Source: CAYNWH01 sp964400885
GTDB taxonomy: Bacteria; Patescibacteriota; Patescibacteriia; CAIXNZ01
Direction: 5' to 3'
Assembly (NCBI GenBank): GCA_964400885.1
Contig: CAYNWH010000007.1
Coordinates: 1 to 60,252 of the forward strand
Length of the DNA: 60,252 nucleotides
This document shows positions 23,993 through 32,455 of this stretch, piece by piece. The notes under the pieces are model-generated. The model was not told where the DNA came from and did no database searches. It worked only from the letters and a program-made list of their open reading frames with translations. Within the stretch, counting starts at the first letter, position 1. Each line of letters opens with the position of its first letter. The position numbers and the translations under genes were made by a program.

Positions 23993-24107
23993 ATTACAGT
24001 AAATTAATGTCTGCTAGTTTTTCTTTCTGTTCGCTAGACTTACGTCAGCTGAGCTACATTACTTTATTTTCCTGTAAAGGAAGGCGAGATTCTTAATCTC
24101 GCCTTTT
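23993..24107 (+). ncRNA. Small noncoding RNA 2 (about 115 nt), homologous to RNA 3
   Basis: It begins ATTACAGTA six bases after its -10 and ends at a strong hairpin (AAGGCGAGATT/AATCTCGCCTT, 24081-24105) followed by T. Internal pairs TTACAG/CTGTAA, AATGT/ACATT and CTAG/CTAG bring the ends together. The 29-base block starting CGCTAGA (about 24032-24060) aligns without gaps to RNA 3 with 21 identities. There is no start codon with an SD and no ORF of note. Confidence 0.65.
24081..24107 (+). terminator. Intrinsic terminator of noncoding RNA 2
   Basis: AAGGCGAGATT-CTT-AATCTCGCCTT followed by TT; an eleven-pair perfect stem. Confidence 0.9.
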
Positions 24108-24111
24108 AAAC

Positions 24112-24140
24112 TTGACGAAAATTAATTATTATGTTAAGTT
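24112..24140 (+). promoter_or_regulatory. Promoter for noncoding RNA 3
   Basis: TTGACG (24112-24117), 17-base spacer ending TGT (extended -10) and TAAGTT (24135-24140). Confidence 0.72.
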
Positions 24141-24145
24141 AACAA

Positions 24146-24257
24146 ATTACAGTATTGTGTCGCAGTCTTTTGCTTGTTCCAATACGCTAGAGCATCGTCA
24201 CCTCAACTAAATTGCAGCACGATACAGCCAAAGGCGAGATTTCACATCTCGTCTTTT
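24146..24257 (+). ncRNA. Small noncoding RNA 3 (about 112 nt), homologous to RNA 2
   Basis: It starts ATTACAGTA exactly six bases after its -10, as RNA 2 does. It carries the shared CGCTAGA....CGTCA.CT.A.CTA.ATT block (about 24185-24213) and ends in a near-identical terminator (AAGGCGAGAT/ATCTCGTCTT, 24231-24255). Possible internal pairs are GTATTG/CAATAC and GTGTCG/CGATAC. Its 3' end touches the convergent murI stop codon. Function unknown. Confidence 0.62.
24231..24257 (+). terminator. Intrinsic terminator of noncoding RNA 3
   Basis: AAGGCGAGAT-TTCAC-ATCTCGTCTT followed by TT on the plus strand. The minus strand has only three T after the stem, so it favours plus-strand transcripts but may also slow murI transcription. 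Confidence 0.8.
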
Positions 24258-25086
24258 ATAATTCCACTTTTTCAAATTTAATCCCTGAACCAAACCATTT
24301 TTCGCCTAATTGCTGATAATGTGGCGATAAATCAGTTACTTGAAATTTATATTGGGAATTTTTATCAAGTTTACTCTCAAGTTCCGAATGCCTTTGTAAA
24401 TAATCAGCCAAAGATTCAGCCACTATTTCACCGGAATTTAAAACTTTGACACTTTTACCCATTACACCCTGAATTTCTTTTAGCAAAATCGGATAATGAG
24501 TACAGCCTAAAATCAAAGTGTCAATTTTAGCGTTTTTAAAAGGCTTTAAATATTTGCGCAAAACTTTTTTAGTTATATCAGATTTTTGCCAGCCTTCTTC
24601 CACTAAAGGCACCAGTAAAGGTGTTGCCTGCTGCAAAACTTCTAATTGCGGATTTAGTTTGGCAATTTCACGAATATAAGCCTGAGAGTTTATTGTTGAT
24701 TTAGTGCCAATCACGCCGATTTTCTTTTTTGCAACTTTAACAGCATCTTCAACCACTGGTCTAATCACACCCAAAACCCGGCGATCAGGAAAGTTTTGTG
24801 GCAGCCATTCTTGCTGAATTTTACGCAAAGCCTCAGATGAAGCAGTATTGCAGGCTAAAATAACCAATTGGCAATCTTGTTTAAATAAAAAATCAACTGC
24901 CTGCTTAGCAAATTGATAAATTACTTCCTGCGACCGGTTGCCATAAGGCGTCCGTGCATTATCACCTAAGTAAATGTAATCATATTGCGGCAGTTTTTTG
25001 ATTAACTCTTTTAAAATAATCAAACCGCCCAAGCCTGAATCAAATATGCCGACTTTTCCGCCTCTGCCAGTCATATTAATAATCAT
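24256..25086 (-). CDS. murI: Glutamate racemase
   Basis: MurI (276 aa) interconverts L- and D-glutamate for peptidoglycan. The motif VGIFDSGLGGL (12-22) is the family start. The two catalytic cysteines are in ILACNTASSEALR (Cys79) and LGCTHYPIL (Cys195). The Asp and Tyr of GDNARTPYG are present. The frame opens at MIINMTGRGG; the ATG four codons in (MTGRGG) is an equally good start and neither has an SD. The stop meets noncoding RNA 3 head-on. Confidence 0.95.
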   Translation of the reverse strand: MIINMTGRGGKVGIFDSGLGGLIILKELIKKLPQYDYIYLGDNARTPYGNRSQEVIYQFAKQAVDFLFKQDCQLVILACNTASSEALRKIQQEWLPQNFPDRRVLGVIRPVVEDAVKVAKKKIGVIGTKSTINSQAYIREIAKLNPQLEVLQQATPLLVPLVEEGWQKSDITKKVLRKYLKPFKNAKIDTLILGCTHYPILLKEIQGVMGKSVKVLNSGEIVAESLADYLQRHSELESKLDKNSQYKFQVTDLSPHYQQLGEKWFGSGIKFEKVEL

Positions 25087-25137
25087 AATTTAAAATTATT
25101 TACTGCTGCTATTATACGAAATTTGCGTAAAAAAGAC

Positions 25138-25170
25138 AAAAGAGATTAACTTGCGCCAACCTCTTTTATT
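25138..25170 (-). terminator. Intrinsic terminator after the 80-aa membrane protein gene
   Basis: On the minus strand AAAAGAGGTT pairs with AATCTCTTTT (one G-T pair), followed by GTCTTTTTT. Confidence 0.72.
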
Positions 25171-25185
25171 TACCCTTATTAAGCC

Positions 25186-25428
25186 TTAGGGATGAAACAT
25201 AGAATAAACATCAAAGAACCTTTGCAAAAACATTAAGATAGGAATTACTGCTAGAAAACCCCACCCAATGCTCAAAAGTATGCATCCTGTCTTTGCATGA
25301 TACAAAGAATCCTTTATTGCTTGCTCACTATAGTCACTTAGAGTAACAACTGCACTACGGATAAAATTGTGTATGCCTAATAATCCAAAAGTAACGCCTA
25401 AAACCCCAGTGAATGTGCCGAGTGTCAT
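25186..25428 (-). CDS. Small two-helix membrane protein (80 aa)
   Basis: I set the start at ATG 25428: AGGAGG lies six bases upstream, whereas the GTG at 25434 would abut the SD. Two hydrophobic helices (about 2-25 and 45-67) are linked by a polar loop with DYSEQAIKDSLYHAKTG. I do not recognise the family. It is its own transcription unit, with a consensus promoter (25456-25484) and a terminator (25138-25170), unlike its SD-less neighbours murI and the phosphomutase. Confidence 0.68.
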   Translation of the reverse strand: MTLGTFTGVLGVTFGLLGIHNFIRSAVVTLSDYSEQAIKDSLYHAKTGCILLSIGWGFLAVIPILMFLQRFFDVYSMFHP

Positions 25429-25455
25429 ACTCACCCTCCTTTATGTTAATGCCTC

Positions 25456-25484
25456 AATATATCAAAAAAATAAAAATCTGTCAA
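25456..25484 (-). promoter_or_regulatory. Consensus promoter for the 80-aa membrane protein
   Basis: On the minus strand TTGACA (25484-25479), 17-base spacer, TATATT (25461-25456). Confidence 0.78.
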
Positions 25485-25527
25485 CAAACAATCAAGAATT
25501 GATGGTCTGCTTTAAAAGCTATTAAAT

Positions 25528-26871
25528 TTATTTTATTATTTTTAATATTTCCTTAACCTTCGCATCCACCATTTCCTGTGTTTTTGCTTCCACATTCAAA
25601 CGAATCAAAGGTTCAGTATTTGATTTGCGCAAATTAAAACGCCAGTCTTTGAATTCCGCAGAAACTCCGTCAATATGCGAAATTTTGCCGTCTTTATATT
25701 TTTCTTCCGCATTTTTCAAAACAACATCTGGATCATTGACGTGCGTATTTATTTCGCCGGAAATAGGGTAATTTTTGCGGTAATAATCAGCAATTTCCGA
25801 CATTTTTTTCTTTTCCAGAGAAAGCATTTCCCAGATTAATAAAAAGGGAATCATGCCATTATCAGCGTAAAAATTATCTTTAAAATAATAATGCCCAGCA
25901 GTTTCACCGCCAAAAATAATATTTTTTTTCTTCATTGTATCTTTAATAAAAGCATGCCCGGGCTTATTAATAATTAACTGGCCATGCATTTTTTTAACTA
26001 CATCTCTAATAGCCCAGATTAAACGCACATCACATAAAATCTTTTGTTTAGGAAATTTACTTAAATAATGTTTGGCCAAAATTGCAGTAATATAATAGGC
26101 ATCAACAAAATCACCTTTTTCATCAAAGAAAAAACAGCGATCAGCATCAGCATCCCAGGCCACGCCCAAATCAACTTTTTCTTTTTTTACTAAATCTTCA
26201 ACTTCTTTTCTTCTTTCTGGAATCTTAGGGTCAGGCCGGCCTTTAGGAAAATTACCATCTGGCTGGAAATTTAATTCAGTAATCTCAATAGGTAAACCCT
26301 TTACCATTTTTTTCAAAACCTGGCCCGCCATGCCAAAATTGGCATCAGCTACAATTTTCATGGGCTTTAAATCTTTAGTATTTATAAAAGATAAACAATG
26401 GCTGACATAATCTGCCAAAATATCTTTTTTAATAATCTCCCCCTTTTCCGGCTCCATAATCTCTTCGCCCTTAAGAGCTTCTTTTTTAATTTCTAAAAGC
26501 CCAGTATCTTCAGAAATGGCAATTGCTTCCTCTCTCACAAACTTAATCCCATTATATTCCTTGGGATTATGAGAGGCAGAAATAGTCATGCCCCCGCCAT
26601 AACCGTAATAGGCCACGGCAAAATACATCATATCAGTAGAAACTGTGCCAATATCAATCACGTCATAACCAGCATTGGTTATGCCTTTGGCAGCAGACTG
26701 CCATAGACTGGGAGACGAAATACGGACATCTTTACCTAGAACAATTGCTCCTTGGGGCTTAAAAACCCTAAGATAAGCTTGGGCAATTTTATAAACTGCG
26801 TCTTCATTAATTTCATCGGGATAAATGCCCCTCACATCATAGGCATGAAAAATTTCTGGATTTAATTTCAT
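25528..26871 (-). CDS. manB: Phosphomannomutase/phosphoglucomutase
   Basis: This 447-residue alpha-D-phosphohexomutase supplies sugar-1-phosphates for nucleotide-sugar and surface-glycan synthesis. The phosphoserine loop is TISASHNPKEYNG (96-108, active Ser100). The metal loop is DADADRC near 239-245. The sugar-binding loop is GGETAGHYYFKD, and the C-terminal phosphate-binding loop is FNLRKSNTEPLIRLNVEA. All four domains are complete. It is closest in layout to the ManB/AlgC type. It likely feeds the glycosyltransferases at 6.3-10 kb. It is divergently transcribed from lemA. Confidence 0.93.
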   Translation of the reverse strand: MKLNPEIFHAYDVRGIYPDEINEDAVYKIAQAYLRVFKPQGAIVLGKDVRISSPSLWQSAAKGITNAGYDVIDIGTVSTDMMYFAVAYYGYGGGMTISASHNPKEYNGIKFVREEAIAISEDTGLLEIKKEALKGEEIMEPEKGEIIKKDILADYVSHCLSFINTKDLKPMKIVADANFGMAGQVLKKMVKGLPIEITELNFQPDGNFPKGRPDPKIPERRKEVEDLVKKEKVDLGVAWDADADRCFFFDEKGDFVDAYYITAILAKHYLSKFPKQKILCDVRLIWAIRDVVKKMHGQLIINKPGHAFIKDTMKKKNIIFGGETAGHYYFKDNFYADNGMIPFLLIWEMLSLEKKKMSEIADYYRKNYPISGEINTHVNDPDVVLKNAEEKYKDGKISHIDGVSAEFKDWRFNLRKSNTEPLIRLNVEAKTQEMVDAKVKEILKIIK

Positions 26872-26958
26872 AAATTATGCTCTTTAAAAGTTTTTTTGGC
26901 TAATTTAAAAAGAATTTTACTTATTTGAATGCCTAAATTAAACGGTTAAACTGGCCCT

Positions 26959-26987
26959 TTGCAAAAAATAAAATTTTATATTATAAT
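26959..26987 (+). promoter_or_regulatory. Promoter for lemA-htpX
   Basis: TTGCAA (26959-26964), 17-base spacer, TATAAT (26982-26987), about 60 bp before the lemA ATG. Confidence 0.68.
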
Positions 26988-27046
26988 TAAAGTAATAAAT
27001 ATACTAATCTTAGTATATAAAATTTAATTAATTAAAGCAAAAAATT

Positions 27047-27601
27047 ATGCCTATTTGGGGAATTATTTTAATTGTTGTTATTTTAATTATTATTTGGCTA
27101 ATTGCTGTTTATAACAGTTTAATCAAAAGCCGCAATCGAGTTGATGAAGCTTGGTCTGACATTGATGTCCAGCTCAAAAGAAGATATGACCTTATCCCTA
27201 ATTTAGTGGAAACAGTTAAAGCTTATGCCACCCATGAAAGAGAAGTTTTTCAAAAAGTCACTGAAGCCAGAGCCTCTGCCATGCAAGCCAAAGGAATAGA
27301 AGAAAAAGGCAAGGCAGAAAATATGCTCAGCAATACCTTAAAGTCTCTGTTTGCTGTGGCTGAAAATTATCCAGATTTAAAAGCTAGCCAAAACTTTTTA
27401 TCTTTGCAGGATGAATTAACAGATACAGAAAATAAAATTCAGGCATCCCGAAGATTTTATAATGGCAATGTGCGCGACTTTAACATTAAAATTCAAGTTT
27501 TCCCTAACAATATCATAGCTAGCATGTTAGGTTTTAAAAAATACGATTTCTTCCAGGTAGGAGAAGAAAAAGAAAAAGAAGCACCACACGTAAAATTCTA
27601 A
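27047..27601 (+). CDS. lemA: LemA family membrane protein
   Basis: The 184-residue protein has one N-terminal transmembrane helix (about 4-22) and then the LemA core: NRVDEAWSDIDVQLKRRYDLIPNLVETV (about 30-57), a helical bundle, and LQDELTDTENKIQASRRFYNGNVRDFN. LemA proteins are single-pass, exposed helical bundles of uncertain role and very commonly sit beside htpX, as here. Promoter present; no SD. Confidence 0.95.
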   Translation: MPIWGIILIVVILIIIWLIAVYNSLIKSRNRVDEAWSDIDVQLKRRYDLIPNLVETVKAYATHEREVFQKVTEARASAMQAKGIEEKGKAENMLSNTLKSLFAVAENYPDLKASQNFLSLQDELTDTENKIQASRRFYNGNVRDFNIKIQVFPNNIIASMLGFKKYDFFQVGEEKEKEAPHVKF

Positions 27602-27672
27602 TTAGCAAATGGCAAATGACAATTAGCTAATGGGCTACTGACCATTTGCCATAAGCCATAAGCTATTTGCCG
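27602..27672. repeat. TAATGGC/AAATGAC-type repeat tract between lemA and htpX
   Basis: Short units such as GCAAATGGCAAATGACAATT alternate with partially complementary CCATTTGCCATAAGCCATAA, allowing a loose hairpin. No ORF. Confidence 0.6.
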
Positions 27673-27674
27673 AA

Positions 27675-28559
27675 ATGTATCAACAAATAGATTCCAATAA
27701 ACGAAAAACCGTAATTTTAATAATGATCTTTATAGTCTTTGTTTTGTTTTTGGGCTGGCTTTATGGACAATTAACTGACACTGGCTATTTCGGTTTAGTT
27801 ATTGCCATTATTATTTCTTTAATCATGGGTCTATTTAGCTATTATGGCGGTGATAAATTGGCTTTAGCCACAGCCGGAGCCAAACCCATTACCAAGCAAG
27901 ATAATCCTTATGTTTATCGCCTGGTGGAAAATCTCTGTATCACAGCTGGTCTGTCTTTACCCAAAATTTATATAATCAATGATCCTGACATTAATGCTTT
28001 TGCTACTGGCCGTGATCCTCAGCATGCTTCCATTGCTGTGACTTCTGGTGCTATTGATAAACTGGAAAATGAAGAGCTGGAAGGCGTTCTGGCCCATGAA
28101 CTTTCCCATATTAAAAATTATGATATTCGCTTAATGATGGTCGTCATAGTTCTAGTAGGCATAATTGCCTTATTGGCAGACTTACTGATGCGCAATTTTC
28201 TTTGGGGCAAAGGCGATCGGGAAAAAAATCAATTTAGTGCAATTTTACTAGTTGTGGGCATTGTCTTGGCTATCCTATCCCCTTTAATTGCCCAAATAAT
28301 CCAGCTGGCTGTTTCACGCAAAAGAGAATATTTAGCTGATGCCGATGGCGCATTATTAACCCGCTATCCTCAAGGCCTGGCTAATGCTTTAGAAAAAATT
28401 GCTTTAACTAACAAACTGCCTTTAAAAAGAGCTAATAATGCTACGGCTCATTTATATATAGCTAATCCTTTTGGCCAGAGTAAAAGATTCTTAAGCAATC
28501 TTTTTTCCACCCATCCGCCTATTGAAGAGCGCATTGCTAAGCTTCGGCAAATGGCCTAA
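27675..28559 (+). CDS. htpX: Membrane-bound zinc metalloprotease HtpX (M48)
   Basis: The 294-residue protease takes part in membrane-protein quality control. Two N-terminal helices (about 13-30, 35-55) precede the zinc motif HELSH (141-145). The third ligand lies in REYLADADGA (about 218-227). Two further helices (about 153-173, 190-215) complete the usual topology. The C-terminal THPPIEERIAKLRQM is family-typical. It follows lemA, separated by a repeat tract. Confidence 0.96.
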   Translation: MYQQIDSNKRKTVILIMIFIVFVLFLGWLYGQLTDTGYFGLVIAIIISLIMGLFSYYGGDKLALATAGAKPITKQDNPYVYRLVENLCITAGLSLPKIYIINDPDINAFATGRDPQHASIAVTSGAIDKLENEELEGVLAHELSHIKNYDIRLMMVVIVLVGIIALLADLLMRNFLWGKGDREKNQFSAILLVVGIVLAILSPLIAQIIQLAVSRKREYLADADGALLTRYPQGLANALEKIALTNKLPLKRANNATAHLYIANPFGQSKRFLSNLFSTHPPIEERIAKLRQMA

Positions 28560-28599
28560 AGTTAATTCTCAATTCTCAATAAAAATTAATATTAAACCC

Positions 28600-29373
28600 A
28601 TGCCAAACAAACAAACAAAAATCAAGCCACTATCTTTAAGTAAGACTTTTTTAAATAGCGGCAAAATAATCAAGAAAACTTGGCCAGAATTACTGCTAAT
28701 TATCTTTATTGTAAGTTCTGTAGTAATTGCTGTCCTGTTTTTATTGATGCTAATTTATGTCTTACTGGTAAAATACAATGTACTCCAGGTAAGCTATTTC
28801 TTCACTTTTAATTTAATCTGGCAAACTTTATCTTACATAATATTTATGATCATTGCCGCCGTTGCTCAGATTATGATCATTCAGCAACTGCTGACTCCGG
28901 AAATGAAGTTTAACAATATTTTTAAATCAATAGCCACTCATTTCCTGCCTTTTTTCTGCTTAACAATCGCTATTAATCTAATCTTTCTGATTGCTAGCTT
29001 GCCTCTTTATATCTCTGTTTTTCTTTTTTTATTAAACAAAATTATTTTTTGCATTATCTCCTCAATTATCGGCATAATTCTAACCATACTTTTTGCCAGT
29101 TATTTTATTTTCAGCCCCTTTATCTTAATTGATGAAAAAAAATCCTGCCTCAGTTCCTTAAGAGCTTCTGTTTCTCTGGCTAATAAAAATCTCCCCAACC
29201 TTATTTACAAATTAATTATCCTGGCAATAATCTTTGTTATTCTCGATGGCTTTGCGCTGATTATTTTACCAGTGGCTTATGTGGGAAAAATTCTAGCTTC
29301 AATTATCTTTTTAATTATGATAATTTTTACCTTTGCTTATCTTCTCGCGCTTTATCAAGAATTTAAAGATTAA
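28600..29373 (+). CDS. Multi-pass membrane protein
   Basis: I choose ATG 28600 (258 residues, MPNKQTKIKPLSLSKTFLNS). The longer frame from 28522 overlaps htpX and reads a spacer repeat. About six hydrophobic segments follow a basic N-terminus, with the central pattern FILIDEKKSCLSSLRASVSLANKNLPNLIYKL. That pattern resembles the DUF975/glycerophosphoryl-diester-phosphodiesterase-membrane-domain type of integral protein (six helices with amphipathic elements). Function unknown. It is 3 bp upstream of clpC and likely co-transcribed. Confidence 0.65.
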   Translation: MPNKQTKIKPLSLSKTFLNSGKIIKKTWPELLLIIFIVSSVVIAVLFLLMLIYVLLVKYNVLQVSYFFTFNLIWQTLSYIIFMIIAAVAQIMIIQQLLTPEMKFNNIFKSIATHFLPFFCLTIAINLIFLIASLPLYISVFLFLLNKIIFCIISSIIGIILTILFASYFIFSPFILIDEKKSCLSSLRASVSLANKNLPNLIYKLIILAIIFVILDGFALIILPVAYVGKILASIIFLIMIIFTFAYLLALYQEFKD

Positions 29374-29376
29374 CCA

Positions 29377-31827
29377 ATGTCAGAGAATATTTTAAAAAAT
29401 TTTTCAACTAATTATCGGGAAGTTTTAGTCAAATCAATTAATCTGGCTTGGCAATTAAAAATAAAAAATATCACGCCGGAATTTCTTTTATATGCTTTAA
29501 TTTTGCAAAAAGGCAGTATCGGCTCAGAAATTCTGCAAAAAGCTAATTTAAAAGAAGAAAAAATAAAACAACGGCTAAGTGCTTATACTCCTAAGCAAAA
29601 AAAGGATTTTATCCCGGTTTTTGCCCAGCAAACCTTAAGAATCATAGAAAAGTCAGCCAGTTTGGCCTATAGCCATAATCATCCTTACATTGCCACAGAG
29701 CATTTATTGCTGGCTTTGATTGAAAGCAAAAACCAAAATCTAGAAAAATCTTTAAAAGATCTTCAGCTCAATCAAAATTTTATAAAAAATCAATTACAAA
29801 TAATTTTTAACAGCACTTCGAAATTCCAAAATTTCACTTCTTCATTTGGCAACTTTAATCCCAATAATGATGAATTGATTGATATGTACCCCAGCCAAGC
29901 CAAAGGTTCTTTTTTGGAAGCTTTTACTACCGACCTAACAGATAAAAAAATCCAAAAAAATATTGATCCGATTATCGGACGAGAAAATGAAAATACACGC
30001 TTGATTGAAATCCTGATGCGACGCAATAAAAACAATCCTTTAATCTTGGGCGATCCAGGCGTTGGCAAAACTGCGCTAGTTGAAGGTCTGGCTAAAAAAA
30101 TCATTGAAGGCAATGTGCCGGAAATTCTGGCTAATAAAAAAATCCTGGCTTTGGATATTGCCTTAATTGTAGCTGGCACCATGTTTCGCGGCGAATTTGA
30201 AAACAGGATGAAGCAAATTTTAGAAGAAATAAAAAAAGATCCGAATATTATTATTTTTATTGATGAAATCCATAATATTATTGGCGCTGGCTCAACTCAA
30301 GGCTCAATGGATGTAGCCAATATTTTAAAACCAGCCCTGGCGCGCGGCGAAGTCAGATGTATTGGCGCCACGACTTTTGAGGAATATAAAAAACATTTAG
30401 AAGGTGATGCTGCTTTAGAGCGCAGATTCCAATTAATTAAGGTCCAGGAACCGACTGCCCAAGAAACAATTGCCATCCTCCAGGGCGTAAAAAACAATTA
30501 TGAACAATATCATAATGTGCAAATTACTGATGAAGCTATTGCAACAGCTGTTGACTTAAGCCATAAATATTTAACTGATCGTTTTTTCCCTGATAAAGCG
30601 CTTGATTTGCTTGATGAAGCTGCTTCCCGCTTAAAAATTTATCAAAAATTAAATCAAACGGTTCTAAAATTAAAAGAAGAGGAAAAAATGCTAGCCGACA
30701 TCCAAGCGGCTAAAGAAAAGGCGGTGATTGCAGAAAATTTTAAACAGGCAATTTTTCTAAAAAATCAGGAGAAAGAAAAGCTAGAACAAATCAATCAGCT
30801 AAAAATGGTTTTAAAAAATAAAGTTCAAAATCAGCCACAAATCAACAAAAATGAAATTTGCCAGACTGTAGCCAAAATAACTTCTATCCCGCTGGGGGAA
30901 TTATTACTAGAAGAAAAAGATAAATTTTTAAAATTAGAAAAAATATTAGCCAGAAAAATAGTCGGTCAAGATAAAGCTTTAAATATTTTAGCCCAGGCAG
31001 TCAGGCGTGCCAAGTCTGGCATCTCAGAACAAAACAAACCATTGGGTTCATTTATTTTTATTGGGCCCAGCGGCATTGGCAAAACCTATACGGCTAAAAT
31101 TTTAAGCCAAGTTTTATTTGATAAACCTGATGCTCTTATCAAAATTGACATGTCTGAATTTTCTGAAAAATTTAACATCTCCAAATTAATCGGCGCTCCG
31201 GCCGGCTATGTCGGCTACAAAGAAAGCGGCAAATTAACTGATGCAGTCAAAAGAAATCCCAATTCAATTGTCTTATTTGATGAAATAGAAAAAGCCCATC
31301 CTGATATTTTTAACTTGCTTTTGCAAATTCTTGATGAAGGTCATATCACTGATGCTGTGGGCAAAAAAATCAATTTTAAAAATACGATTATTATCATGAC
31401 TTCCAATTTGGGCACGGAAAAGCTCAACAAGCTAATTGGTTTTGATAAAGATAATCAGACTGAAGATGACTTAACACTAGAAGCAGAGGTTAAGAAATTC
31501 TTCCGGCCTGAATTCATTAACCGCTTGGATAAAATAATTATTTTTAACAAATTAACTGAAAAAGACTTAGCCAAAATTGCCAGAATTGAATTGGCCAAAT
31601 TGCAAGAAAGGCTGGAAAAGCAAAACATAAAGCTAGAATTTGAGCCTAAAATCATTGGCTATTTAATCAAAACAAATTATCGTGAAGATCAGGGTGCTCG
31701 TTTTATAAAGCAAAATATTGAAGAGCTGATTGCCAATCCTCTTTCAGAAAAGATTTTCCAATCAGCGGATCATAAAAATCTTAAAATAAAGATTAAAAAT
31801 AATAACTTAGAAATTACCAATGGCTGA
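29377..31827 (+). CDS. clpC: Clp-family AAA+ unfoldase (ClpC/ClpA-like)
   Basis: This two-ATPase-domain unfoldase has 816 residues. An N-terminal Clp repeat domain (about 5-145, with TEHLLLALIE) is followed by AAA-1: Walker A GDPGVGKT (225-232), Walker B IIFIDEIHNIIGAG, arginine finger region ALERRFQ. A short coiled-coil middle segment (about 425-490, EEKMLADIQAAKEKAV) is ClpC-like rather than ClpB-length. AAA-2 has Walker A GPSGIGKT (about 562-569) and VLFDEIEKAHPDIF, then LNRLDKIIIF-type sensor-2 sequence. No ClpP-docking loop of the LGF type was identified with certainty. Its last 8 bp overlap the next gene. Confidence 0.92.
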   Translation: MSENILKNFSTNYREVLVKSINLAWQLKIKNITPEFLLYALILQKGSIGSEILQKANLKEEKIKQRLSAYTPKQKKDFIPVFAQQTLRIIEKSASLAYSHNHPYIATEHLLLALIESKNQNLEKSLKDLQLNQNFIKNQLQIIFNSTSKFQNFTSSFGNFNPNNDELIDMYPSQAKGSFLEAFTTDLTDKKIQKNIDPIIGRENENTRLIEILMRRNKNNPLILGDPGVGKTALVEGLAKKIIEGNVPEILANKKILALDIALIVAGTMFRGEFENRMKQILEEIKKDPNIIIFIDEIHNIIGAGSTQGSMDVANILKPALARGEVRCIGATTFEEYKKHLEGDAALERRFQLIKVQEPTAQETIAILQGVKNNYEQYHNVQITDEAIATAVDLSHKYLTDRFFPDKALDLLDEAASRLKIYQKLNQTVLKLKEEEKMLADIQAAKEKAVIAENFKQAIFLKNQEKEKLEQINQLKMVLKNKVQNQPQINKNEICQTVAKITSIPLGELLLEEKDKFLKLEKILARKIVGQDKALNILAQAVRRAKSGISEQNKPLGSFIFIGPSGIGKTYTAKILSQVLFDKPDALIKIDMSEFSEKFNISKLIGAPAGYVGYKESGKLTDAVKRNPNSIVLFDEIEKAHPDIFNLLLQILDEGHITDAVGKKINFKNTIIIMTSNLGTEKLNKLIGFDKDNQTEDDLTLEAEVKKFFRPEFINRLDKIIIFNKLTEKDLAKIARIELAKLQERLEKQNIKLEFEPKIIGYLIKTNYREDQGARFIKQNIEELIANPLSEKIFQSADHKNLKIKIKNNNLEITNG

Positions 31828-32422
31828 AGTAACTGCACAAACTCTCCCTCCAGCACAGCAAGCACAAGCTGCCCGTGATTTGCGTCAAGATAAAAGACAG
31901 GCTCCGGCACCACAATCTAGGCTTGAAAGAGAAAAAGCTGATTTATCTAAAGAAACAGGCGCTGAAAAAAGTATGCGTTTAACAATTGAAAAAAGGGAAG
32001 CGCTCAAGAAAAAAGAAATGCAGCAAAAAGCCGAACGAGCAAAAGAGAAAGCCAAGTCAGACAAGCAAACTTTCGGGGAAATGGGCAAAAGTTTAACAGC
32101 CAAAGCCTTGAAATTTTCCTGGCTCAATGTCATTGATACTTATGGATTGACTTTGTTATATATTTATTTCCACTTTTTTGGCAAGTATGTTGTTAGTTCC
32201 AGCTATTTTGTGGATTTTGGCGAGGAGTGGACCTATGAGGTAAATAAAGATAGCGGTATTAAAACCAATGCCACTGCTGCTAAATACGGCGAAATTATTC
32301 TTTTAATTTTGGTTACTTGTTTGCTGATTCTTATAATTGCCATGATATTAGTCGCTATTTTACTGCCAGCAGTAGCTGTTATTGCTGCGGTATCATGGCT
32401 GAAAGGTATATTTGGTTTATAA
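31820..32422 (+). CDS. Hypothetical protein with charged N-terminus and two membrane helices
   Basis: This 200-residue protein has an Ala/Gln/Lys/Arg-rich N-terminal half (about 1-90, with repeated EKR/KAER heptads, probably coiled coil). Helices follow at about 103-122 and 153-185. The final SWLKGIFGL is amphipathic. It overlaps clpC by 8 bp and starts a run of envelope genes ending in the VirB2-like pilin. The two-helix C-terminal half is reminiscent of small secretion-machine membrane proteins, but no family is recognised. Confidence 0.6.
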   Translation: MAEVTAQTLPPAQQAQAARDLRQDKRQAPAPQSRLEREKADLSKETGAEKSMRLTIEKREALKKKEMQQKAERAKEKAKSDKQTFGEMGKSLTAKALKFSWLNVIDTYGLTLLYIYFHFFGKYVVSSSYFVDFGEEWTYEVNKDSGIKTNATAAKYGEIILLILVTCLLILIIAMILVAILLPAVAVIAAVSWLKGIFGL

Positions 32423-32455
32423 AAATTAAACTTAAATATTAAATAATTTAAAAAT

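Noticed and set aside
24000..24065. tRNA on the minus strand of RNA 2 (GTAGCTCAGCTGA resembles a D arm)
   Set aside because: No T arm, no seven-base acceptor stem and no anticodon arm of proper length; the promoter and terminator orient the transcript on the plus strand.
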